Part shown: positions 12,301-24,300 of the stretch, piece by piece | Position numbering within the stretch: position 1 is the stretch's first letter | How the letters are laid out: every line of letters begins with the position of its first letter | From: Branchiostoma floridae | Lineage: Eukaryota; Chordata; Leptocardii; Amphioxiformes; Branchiostomatidae | Length of the DNA stretch: 64,000 bases | NCBI RefSeq assembly: GCF_000003815.2 | Contig: NC_049991.1 | Location: forward strand, 1,409,718 to 1,473,717 | Direction of reading: 5' to 3' | Program-made: the position numbers and the translations under genes | Notes under the pieces: generated by a model | The model's input: the letters and a program-made list of their open reading frames with translations, nothing else | Database searches by the model: none | What the model was told of the DNA's origin: nothing

Positions 12301-15300
12301 TGAAAAATCTGTAATAAGATTTTAGGCTGTAAGTGAAACTGCATTCCTGTGCCATAAAACATAAGTAATTTTCTATGACACAAGTCCTGAGTTGAAACTT
12401 ATGGTAACAAGACTGAACACAGACACTGAGTCTGATGTGTGGATACATTTTACATTCACTACACATGTACTTTGCAGTCACTTTACAAACACATGTACTT
12501 TGTTTGCAGTCAACGTCAATGAGGATTTTAATTTCATCAAGGAGGTTAAAGAATCACAGGAGAGAGCTCAGTCATTAACACCCCACTGCGGGCTATTGTT
12601 CAGACCCTCCGGGCCCATTGTTTCCGCTATCCGGCGGCGCGTCTCTGATGACCATCATGGCCGCGGGGTTTCCCGCCATTTCTGATGAGCCCGGACGTGT
12701 CAGCCAATCACATGAGCCCAGCCATGACGTCATGCACCGCGATCCCGGCCGAGGACGACCGAGGGTTGCCGAACTGTGAGCGAGATGAGCGCAGTTTCCG
12801 CAGATTTCCTTATTTGGGAAGCGAAGGTGACGTGTGCAAACAGTACTGTTGTGGAGAGACCAAGATGGCGATCATGTCGATACTTGTTTCGGCGCTGTGC
12901 GACCAAGTTGAGTGAATTTACAGGCATTTTTGTCGCTGTATCCCCGATTTTTTTGTCTCAGAATTATGAACAATATTCTCTACTTCATGTGTCTATTAAA
13001 AAATTATTACGCTTGCCCCGCAAAAGAGACTTTTTTTCAACGATAGTAGTGGGCTTGGGTGTGCCAAATAAGTATTTGTTGTTGCTGTTTGCGATCGATT
13101 TTTGCTGTTCGTGATGCATGAATTTTGTACTCTGAGGGCTCCGTGGATGTTCATGGCAATGATGGGAAGCAAGATGATATTTCCGAGGAAATTTATTTTG
13201 TCGGTATTGAGGGAATTTTTGCCTCACGAGGAACGCTTTTTTTTTTACACAGATGGCTTGATATCTTAATTTGACAGACTTGAAAATAAAGTTGCATAGC
13301 GTTTCTCAAGCTTCTTACAAATACTATGAAATAGCTCCGTGTGTCCTGGGCTATGAAAGCCGACCCAGCGTTCTTCTACACCGCGTGACTTGTTGTTACA
13401 CACATTTCTGTGGCCCGTGGGGAACTATGCTCGCACTTGCCTCAGGCGAAGTTTCGTCACTGTTGATATCTGTTTCCTTAGTAAAAGTAGCGCTGTATTT
13501 AATGAGAATCATCCTCAAAATCGCTGAAATCCCGGCCCCAAATCGATGTTCCTGGACGAGTGATGTTGAAACTGACTCGTAAACAAAGGCCCACGCTAGC
13601 CTGGCGAGATGCAGATTGGGGCAATTAGCACTTCGATGTGATTCACACTCGCGGCAAACATGGAACAATAGGAACGCTCTCCTCTCTTTCTTTAACCTCC
13701 TTGATTTCATCAAATTTATAATTCTGAAATTTCACTTGAAATACATTGTACACAATTACATCAAAATTAAAGCACTGTTCTGACATCATTTCAATAATGC
13801 TTGAGGCAACAGCACTTCAGTCTGTGCAAACCTTTAGGTAAACCAAGGTCGATCCTCACCATTTAGAGCCACAACGTCCTCCTTGCGCTTCTGCCTGAAT
13901 GCCTTTCTGATCTTCTGAATCCTGCAAAAAAATAAAGTATGATTTATATCATCAAAGCTAATCTGTCAACTAGTAGTAATCATGACTTGTACAATTACTA
14001 CTAAACCTTCTTCCAACACTTAAGATGTACACAAATCAAATCTTTAACGATCACTGTCACCTTCTTCTTGGACAATAATGACCCATCACTTCAGAATGTA
14101 AAATTTGGCCTAACCTCAACTATCATAATTATTCCACCAGGTGCCATAATACCGCCACCTCAAAATAACAGTATAGACTGAGGTCTTTCCAAGATTGTCT
14201 TGAACACCGAATGTTTTAACATCCTAAATGTAATACAATTCAGATATTTAGGTGTTGAAGACAATCTTGAGAAGGCCTCTATAAATAGTTTTTTGAGGTG
14301 GCGGTATTATGGCACCTGGTGGAATTATGCAAATGTATGTTACCATAAAAACAAAGAAACAAAAATTGGCAAGGTTGAACTTTTAAATGTTGATATTTTG
14401 TCTTTTCTGCAATTGAAAAAAAATTCAGCTACTCGGCATTGATAGCTCCTTGACTTTATTTTCAAGAAATCTGTGGTATCTTATAACATCTGACCTACCT
14501 AATTGCAACCTTATTTGCAAGTTCTGCTGGGACCTTTTCAACGTTCTCGTTGTTAATGTTGTTGTCGTCTCCAACGGGCATGGGCGCCTCCCCATCTGTC
14601 TCCTTCCTCCCTTGCCAATACGATGGTGAGAGGCAGAAATACCAGGGCAGGTTCTTACCGTACGCTCCTGAGAACAGATTCCGGAGATGTCAAGATCTGA
14701 TCTAGAATGGCTGAATGCATAGCAGACATGGGATCGAGAGGTCTCCACCGGCATTCCTGGCTAGATGTTGCAGGGCTTGAAATAATGGGTGCATGTGCAC
14801 CCAGGTGCACCCAAAATTGGAACTGTGCACCCAATTATTTTCTTACGTCTACTATGTAAAGATATCGAAGTATACTAGTATACATCATACAGGGTATTCT
14901 TGACATCTAAGTGTTAGAAAGGTAATAAAAATGTCTGTCATGGCACTTGTTTAAGAATTTGATAGCTTGTAACTAAATTTTATTATTAGGTTCTTATTTA
15001 AATTTAAGTGGTGTACCCAAAAATTGTCTGGTGCACCCAAATTTTTAAGCTGGGTGCACCAGTGCACCTAATCCCAAAAATGAATTTCGGGCCCTGCAAC
15101 TGTTGTGTTCTTTAGAAAGGCACTTGATAGTCCTCATTTTTCCATCCAGGTGTACAAATGCATACCTACCTGACTTTGGTTGGGGAGGATGTGAAAGGTA
15201 CAGTGGGAGGAGAGAGATGGGCTCTGCCTTCCAATACAGCCTACTAGTAGACACAATAAATTTACAACACACTGCCAATATGAACTTAAAGGCCATGAGA

Positions 15301-18300
15301 CCTTTAGTAAGATCTGCAACTTTGACAGTTTGAACCTACGATTGATGAATATCAAATAAATCTGCTCTCTGCATAAGGATCACCTGGCAACGGCAGTCCT
15401 TTAAATTATTTACCTCATTGACCCAATCTGCAAGAATCCTGTGTAAAGTGGCCATTCATAATTTTTTTCAAGCCTCTCCATTCACTTAAGATTGCCCAGG
15501 CTTGCCTTGCCAGATATCTCATTTAAATATGATTATTAGGTACTTGGATATTAAAATGAGCCAAGTGCCAGTATATAGCTTGTAAATATGCAGTAGTTTG
15601 AGTGATAATTGTCGCCCAGTGTCCCGCCTTCACTTTGCATCCCAATCAGGCGCTAATCTGTCCTGGTGAGGTAATTACTCGCACTCAATTTCTAAAATCT
15701 GAGGAAGTGCAAAGGGAAGGACAAGACAGTCGTGTGTTTTGATGATTCATACAGAATACTGGTTCATGGCCACTAATGATTTCGGCAAAACAAGAAACAA
15801 TACACATCTGTGAAACCCTGAATGGGGATATGGGAATGCACGCGCTTGGATTAACTTTCAATCTATTTTCTAATCGTCATTTCTTTATTCTTATTGATTC
15901 ATTTTCTTTAACCATAAATTTGACACTTAGATGTGACATTTTTGAGTTTGTTAATCACAGCTGAGCAAAATGGAAGCTCCTTTGTTCAATCCTAAATTTC
16001 AGCAGGGCAGCCATTGTAAAAGTTGTATTTGCCACGGCGTATCACTATGTGTAGTCTGGTCTTTTGTCTCTCCCTGGGTGTGAACGACAAACAAAAAGTA
16101 CCTTCTTCACAACCAGGGAGAACTACAATCTAACCCATACAAAAGATGGGGAAAAAATCACAGTCTCATACTCAGATAGATCAAGGAGGTTGAAAGAGTG
16201 GATAGATGTTTGAAGTATTTGACATGCTTCTGAAAGTTTTAACCACTCCCGCTGCTCTAAAAACATTTATCAAAAATGTTATGCATCATACTTGAAGTGC
16301 TTCAAGTAAACTGCAAAAGAGCACAGCACAACATAAACACATTAAATAGAAGACACCCTATATATTTCTATATAAACTCCTTGCCCTAAATGACCAGACT
16401 TTTTTGCCCAATATAACGGCCGGGGAAATTCTGATAAGGGAAGCACAGGATTCTAGCTATAAAAATAAAAGAACATACGAGTTGAATTAGTGTGGTTATT
16501 TTCCTTTGTCGGCCTAGATCATATGTATGGTTGTCTGTCTGGACCAACCTCCAAATAACACAACTTTTGTACAATTGTCTCGGGGGAAATATAGAAGGAG
16601 GAGACCAATGTCACTCTTTTCACGTTTTTCTACAAAAGTTTACACATCGAATTATACTAAACATGCATTTCTTTTCATCATGGGCAATTTTACTCTGACA
16701 GCCCTAAACAAACATTCTAATCAGTAATGATAACAAACATGGCGACAGGCCAGAATCATTATGGCTGTAGATTGCATGGTACTAGTATTCTCTAATGATT
16801 TGTTGTTCTCATGGTCAGTTTTATACACTATTTCATGCAAACTATAGCAACCCGTATTATGTTTTACTTCTCAAAGCACACAATTTGGCTCTCTGTTCTA
16901 TTCTGGTGCGTTGGAAAAAATTGTTGGACCAAAATCGCGTCATTTCATACCCCAGTTTGGCAGTATTGAGTCAAGGACGTTGTAATGTATTGAGCAAGGA
17001 GGTTAATATCTGAGCTATATAACTTATCTCCAAGCAGAACTTGCGGTAGCATAAGATAGTATTAGTGAAGAGTTTCATTGGCCTCCGCCTTCCTTCCCAA
17101 GCTAATGATGCTATCTTATGCCACGGCAAACTCCCTTTTTCGGCAAACGTCCTTGGGCAAACCAAGCTCCTTCGGCAAAACCCCTTTCCCGGCGCATGAA
17201 AACGTAGCTAGACGTTGAAAATCGCGAACCAAGGCCCCCCCCCCCATCCCCAATAAAAACCAGCCCCGTTCGAAGACTGCAACAGAGGCCAAGTCGGACT
17301 TGCTTTGAGCGAATTTTGCTGAGTTTTTGCCGAATAGTACAGTCTCTTGACACCAGGGATTCGAAGCCGCGCTGCGGGGCCAAAATGCCCGGCCCAGTTG
17401 GTGGCGCTTGAACCCTACTTTTACATTTTGTACGGCTTTCTGGATGTGCATCTTGTAGAATCCATCTTCAATGTAAATAGAGAGACTTATTCTCTAACAT
17501 TGACTGAAACTTTTCTCGTTCTATGAGCATAATAACAATCTTGCTACAAAACAACTGTTTATACCAACAGACTAGTCTACGCATAACAATAAACCTTGGT
17601 TCTTTTGTCATGGCACAAGTGCAAATTACAGCTAATTCCTTCCCATGGAGGTGCTAATTACGACCTGTCACGTTGAGTGATGGGCAGATTTACTAAAACA
17701 TGGCTTACAGGGTAAAAATTGATGGTACAAACTTCAAACCTTTGTAGAAAACGGTAGCAATGACTTAAAATGATTGAAAAGGAAATTAGATCGTTGGAAA
17801 TGTCCTGTTCTACACTCAGATGTAGTTGAATATATTGTATATGGTCTTTGTTTTGAGTTATAAGGTGATTATAGAAAAAGGTACCCTAAACTTATATGCA
17901 TAAATGTGAAAAAATCAATATTTTTCACAGAGCAGGAACATGTTTCTCAATAAATCTCACTAGTTCTGAAAGGGAACATATGTCAGTATGTACTAAAAAA
18001 AATTCATGTAATTTGCGCGTTGGGAATGGTTTTCTAGACTACATTTTGTTGGAAAAATTATACATCATAATAAATTGTAATATCTCAAAATTTAGAGTAT
18101 GTAACTTCATAAATGACTCATGTTTGCATTTCTATAGTTGGGTTTTCCGTATACACCAGATTTGAGGCATTTTCAAGCTTCTATGACGGAGTTATGACAA
18201 TTTTCCTACAGGACTTTGAAAGTAGTGCTCATATGCCCTGGGCCATCTTAAGCCATTGACTTTATCATTCATGGAAACAATAACTACATGACATTGTAAG

Positions 18301-21300
18301 CACCAATTTCTAAAAAAATACCAGAATTGGGTGACTGATATTCATTGTCTGTTGTTTCATATCAGGGCTCGAAATACAGGGTGCATGTGCACCCGGGTGC
18401 ACCCAAAATTGGAACTGTGCACCCAATTCTTTTCAGTGGGTGCACAGGGTGCACCCAAATATTTCCTTAGGTTTATGTAAATACATGGAAAGATATCGAG
18501 TATACTACATGTAGTATACATCATATTCTTGACATCTAAGTGTTAGAAAGATAATAAAAATGTCTGTCATGTTACTTGTCTAAGAATTTGATAGCTTGTA
18601 ACTAAGTTTTGTTATTAGTTTTTTTTTACATTCTACTTGAATTTAATTGGTGCACCCAAAAAATTTTTGGTGCACCCAATTTTTTAAGCTGGGCGCACCA
18701 GTGCACCTAATCCAAAAAATGAATTTCGAGCCCTGCATATGAAACAGTCTTCCCCAAATGCCCCTTGGATGTATAATTCTCACCTGGAAGGACTTTGTCG
18801 AAGTACAGAGCCAGGAGGAGATACAGTACATCATCGACAATTAGCATGATGATAGGGTACAGCAATGGAAAGTTGTCAGGCTCGCTGGCAACATTGGAAA
18901 ACTGGGCACCCGCACCTCGTTCCAGGATAGCAGCCTAACAAACAAAAATGGAAAGAAGCTGTAGTAAAAAATATAGAGCTTGGTCCACAAACTAGTGCCT
19001 ATTGCACGCCCACAGATAGGAGTTACTCCCCGCTATATGAAAAACGCACGAATCACTATGTGAAACGCACAAATGTTATGAGATACGCACAAACCTTATG
19101 TAAACCGGTGGCCAACTGCTATGTTGGAATGGATTATGCAAGGACATGTTAGGAAAAGGCTAGCCTGACTAAAATAATTTTAGTAATTTTAATAATAAAT
19201 AAAATACTGCAGTTATTGCAGTAAGCAATTAATGCATGCATTTTTCATGAACTTTGTGCAAATCTCTTAAAATTTTCACACATGCTTACCCTGTCATGAA
19301 CATGCAGTAAAGATACATGTAGTCCTTCTCCAATCTTGCATACAGAAAAAAATGAAAAAGACTTACGATTTGTTAGGAGGTCTATTATCAGACTCAAACT
19401 TTTTTCCCAAGCCATAACCATCTACCAACTATTCATCTACGGCTTCTCAACTTATGCTGTGTTCACAAACACAGAGACTGTCTGAAAATACAACCTTCTT
19501 GGCAAAGACAATACATCGTACCTGATTGATTGAGGTTGCAAAGGCAACAGGTGATAAAAGGCACAAGGCCCACTGAGCAGCCTGTGGGAAGTCGGCAGGT
19601 AACAGTGAGATGGGGAGGACCAGTGCACTGGCACACAGGGTAGATAGGGCTGCTACTGCCCCTGCAGTCTGTGGGTAAAAGAGAATATAAAATGTTGATC
19701 TGCACAATACAATTTCGTTAATGCTACACATGTAGATCAGAAATATGCACACATAACGAAGGAAGATATGTTCAAATATTAAACCAGAAAATCTCTGTAA
19801 CTTCATCTACAAATGGTTTAGGAAGAGAGAAGATGCATGTTAACTATATTATATGTACAATTTTGCGTTTACTACCTTTTGTACCAAACTGACTGCATTT
19901 AGCCCCAATGGGGCATGAATATGCAATAAACATTTTCATTGTCATTGTTAAAGGTGGCTCCCAACTACAGTCAAAAATGCCCAAGCAACCACCTCTTCTT
20001 AGCGACTACCTGGCCATTACGACCGCAATATCTCAGAAATCGAAAATTTTCCCCATTGACGTAATTACTTATAAGAATATAAACATAAAATGTTAAAGGT
20101 GGCTCCCCACTACAGTCAAACCTGCCCAAGCGACCACCTCTTCTTAGCGACTACCTGGCCATTAGGACCGCAATATCTTGGAAATCGAAAATTTTCCCCA
20201 TTGACGTAATTATAAGAATATAAACATAAAATGTTAAAGGCCAGGCTCCCCACTACAGTCAAACCTGTCCAAGTGACCACCTCTTCTTAGCCATTATGAC
20301 CGCAATTTCTCGGTCCCGAAAATTTTCCCCATTGACGTAAGAATTAAGCAACCTCTTCACACCGACCACCTGGCCAACGCGACCGCAACTGCCAAAAATT
20401 GGGACCAAATCTGTGCCCATAACGACCGGCTCAGTTTCAAAATCTTGAGATGTCATCGATTTTCAATAATAATAGCGCGATTTTGTACCAAATTCGGCCA
20501 GTTTGCAAGGAATTTTGACTATCATTACGATGTTATGTTCAAAATAAAGATGGCGGCGGATGCACGCGCATGTGCTTGCTATTTGCCATCAAACACAACG
20601 GAAACTATTTAAACTATGCATCGGGCATGTTGTAAGTCGATAGTATCTTCTAACCGATCACCTGACAAAATCAACAGCTATTGTCGGTCCCCCAGGTGGT
20701 CGTCTTGGGAAGGTTTGACTATTGTGAAATATCACAGGAGTTAAAGAGTCTTGAAATTTAAAAAAAAAGACAAAATCAAACTGTGTCAAGGTAAGCTTTT
20801 TCAAGGTTTCCTCGCTGACTAAATGGGCAATTTCACTGTTTTCTCATGAATAGATTAATAAAGATCTGTTGTTACCCTAAATATTGATGACTGGGAATGG
20901 AAAAAGTCTAAAAATGACTTTTTTTGGACCATATGGTCATCAAGTTCTATTGCCCCTACTGGTAATATCATTTTCTTCTAACTTCTAAAAGAAAACACAA
21001 TAATACTATGGTGCATAAACTGCAATGAAACTTTTTTCATGTGCATAATGATCACAGCAACAAACGTTTGCATATCTCAATATTTATCAATGGCCTGTTG
21101 TTATAAAAAAATATTTGTTTCTTAATTAGGAAAAACAATGATTATCATTTTCTAATAAATGAAATATAGACCATTAGACAAGTATACAATCAAGATGTGC
21201 AAATATAGGACAATAGGAATGCAAGGACAATTCAGTATGTCATGATCATTGAACTTATTATCAGGACTGCTTCAACAGAATGATTCTCTTACCCTTGCTT

Positions 21301-24300
21301 TGTCAAAGAATGTTGTCAGTATGAATGCAATGTTGACCATACTCAGTCCATACAGGAAAAAGCTGATGAGGTAAAAGAAGAAGTTGCTTTTGGAAAATAA
21401 CCCGGCGGCATACGAGATTCCAATGCAGACCAGAGACTCAAGGACGATGATAGTCATGTAGACAACCAACCAGCTTGTCCTGAACAAGGGATAGAAGAAT
21501 AAGTCAGTCACAGGACTCCATATTGTTAGGGCATCCTGTATTTGCTAGCAAATGGTGTCCAGTTAATTGATAGAGTATACAAATGTCATGTAGTTTTCAG
21601 ATAGATAGACTTTGGTACTATTTCTCTTTCATGCAATCATCATTTATCTAGTACACAGTTTTCACTGCTTTAAGGTTTGGGTAGCAAGATGAAGACTTAT
21701 ACAGAAACTAATGGTAAAATATTCTGAGGGAAAAACAATGTTGTTGCTTTAAAGGAAATTTATGTCATTGCATAGTATGTGGTAGTCAGAATACATCACG
21801 TAGTATACAGGTTACAGAATACACCAAAAAGCAGGTACTCTATCAACCGGATATGATTTTGGAAACGGTCAGACATTTCAAACAACATCCCACTGACAAG
21901 GAACAACAACCGATGTTGTTTGAAACTTCTGACGCTTCCAAAATCATATCCAGTTGCTTGAGTAACTGATTTTGGGCCTATCTTATTACCTGAATGTCTA
22001 ACCTTTATCGACGTACGGAATACATAGCGTATATACATGTATGATGGGCTCTAGAAGTTACCAGAAAGCCATGCTATTCAGTCCCATCATCTTCATAGAC
22101 TCTTTGATCTTCTTCTCCTTCTCGGACACCAGGTAGACAGTGAGGGTTGCGACGAATGGCATGTAGGCCAGGACAAAGTAGATAGAGGACAAAGAGGAGA
22201 TAATGGAGAAGCCTCGGTACGCAGGTTTGGGCATCATCTCCACCTGGTAGTTGGGAAGGCTCGTGTCCGTCAGGTTGGTCTGCATCTGGAAGAGTTAGAA
22301 AAACATTCAGGGCAAAGTACACTAAAACAGCTATGGTTAGTTACATGTACACGTCATTTATAAGTCTGCAATAGACCCCTTTGAACCACATGGACTGCTT
22401 TCGTTATAGGGTGATTTTACTCACAAACCGTAACGTCATCTCGCTTATCCGTAAACAAAGCATGTGTTCGAAAAAGTGTTCACTGAAGACAGCAACATTG
22501 AGATTGTAACGTTAATTGAACACGTGCTTCTTCCGGGTTCAGCCAACACATTTTTGAACACGGATGTGGGATGATGCTACGATTTGTGAGTAAAATCCCC
22601 AATATGACGAAAGCAGTTTGTGTGGCCTAAAAAAGTACAAACTAAGAAGCCTACAACTGCCCGAGCAAATTTAAAGTGTCTTCATGAAATACATTATGAT
22701 CACTTACTTTGATCAAGGCTGTATCAATGGCCACTTGGAGGGCTGCAAAGCCATTGTAGAGATAGTTGTTCACAGTACAGCCGAACTGTGAAAGCGGAGC
22801 TCCCTGCCTACACTGATCTGTAAAACAATCAAATTATACATTCAATTTGATGAATGGTGATATAGAAATAGCACAACTAGAAATTAATTTTCAAGAGAAA
22901 TCCTATGAATTTGTGATTGGCACTCAATACTTAGGTTGCCATTTGGCACCTGGGGTGTGATAACGTTTGATATCAGTGTTGCAGACCGAGTGATTTGTTG
23001 GGAAAGTACGGGTTTCTACTGTTAAGAATTCGAACACACTTTGTGTGTGATGCTGTCGAAAATTTAAATACCAGATTTGGACGTCGGAATTGCTGTTTGA
23101 TTGAGGAGACAAATTTTCTCAACTTTGGGTGCATTTTGCTTTGAAATGTGTGTTTTCATTGGTGGGTATGGCATAAACAAAATATAACACAGTGTATTCC
23201 ACATCCCCCTCTGTACCAACACCTTCCACAGGTTGGAATCACCTTCAGAGATTTGGGCACTCCAACCCGGGGTCAGGCTGGTACCTCAGATGATATGTAA
23301 TACACCTTGTTGTACTCTATGTTGTATTCTGAACCCATAGGACAGAGTTTCATGGAAGCGCTTCCTCAAATGGAAGTTCAACACTTATTCACTGTACCTT
23401 GGCCTGAATAGATATTGTTGGTTGATCTGACAGCTGCAGTGTGTGGTATATGTATGGTGTAGTCTACACTACTGTTCCCATACATGGTGAATGACACTCC
23501 TGCACTGTAGTTAGTGGGATTGGCTCTGTGGGCATCTTGCATGGCCTGAAAGAAAAAAAAAAAAGTATATTCAAAGGAGCATGGCAAATCAATAAATGTG
23601 TGTAGGGTATATGGCTGTCTCCATCTTTACTTTTTGCATTTTGCGACTGTCGCCGTTGTGATGTTGAGATGAACGGACCTGTTCAATCCATGCCAAACAT
23701 TTGTATACCTGTTAAAACAGGCATTTCTTCAACATGTTCGCACTAGCGCAGTGGTAAAGTTTACGCATTCTAAACCAATGCACCCGGTTCGAATCCGGGG
23801 AGGTAGATTTTTTTCAACTTTTTTTTTTCTTTTTTACATCCATTAAAATACTAATTTTTACATCCATATGGCCACACCAATTTATTTCTTTGGTTAAAGG
23901 ATTCGCCGCTTCGTTTTTTTGCCGAATAGAAATAAAAATTAAAAAAAAAAACTTAAAAATGCCCCGCAACAGAGCTCACTCAAAAACAGGCAATGTGTAG
24001 TGAAATTTGCTGCAGTTCACGCAAATTTTAACAGGTGGCGTCTAGATCTGCTGCAGTTCAGGCACATATGTGAATCTCTCCATGCGCCAATATCAGGTTT
24101 AGTTACTCTGTTCTATTTATATGACATTCTAATAACTAGAAAAAAACGTTCACACACGCAAACATTGGCAAAATGCCAGCTTTTTTAAAAGCACTTGTTT
24201 CCATCTGACTGATTAGAAATAGAATATGAAATTAAACCTGTTCATCGACAGAGTCACTAACAGAGGTACTACTAGTAGTGGAAAATGCTACCTGAAACCA

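Noticed and set aside
12685-12915. 76-codon frame in the CpG-rich core
   Set aside because: Promoter motifs lie across it and no downstream exon or homology supports coding; treated as non-coding.
16498-16728. Overlapping short frames in ABCA intron 8
   Set aside because: Low-information AT-rich sequence with no domain, conserved motif or splice-site pairing.
17116-17451. 111-codon minus-strand frame in ABCA intron 8
   Set aside because: No recognisable domain, no splice support, and it overlaps a decayed MITE.
23741-23815. tRNA-like sequence with box A and box B and a T-arm
   Set aside because: The acceptor stem does not pair and the anticodon arm is unconvincing; it is probably a SINE head or tRNA relic.
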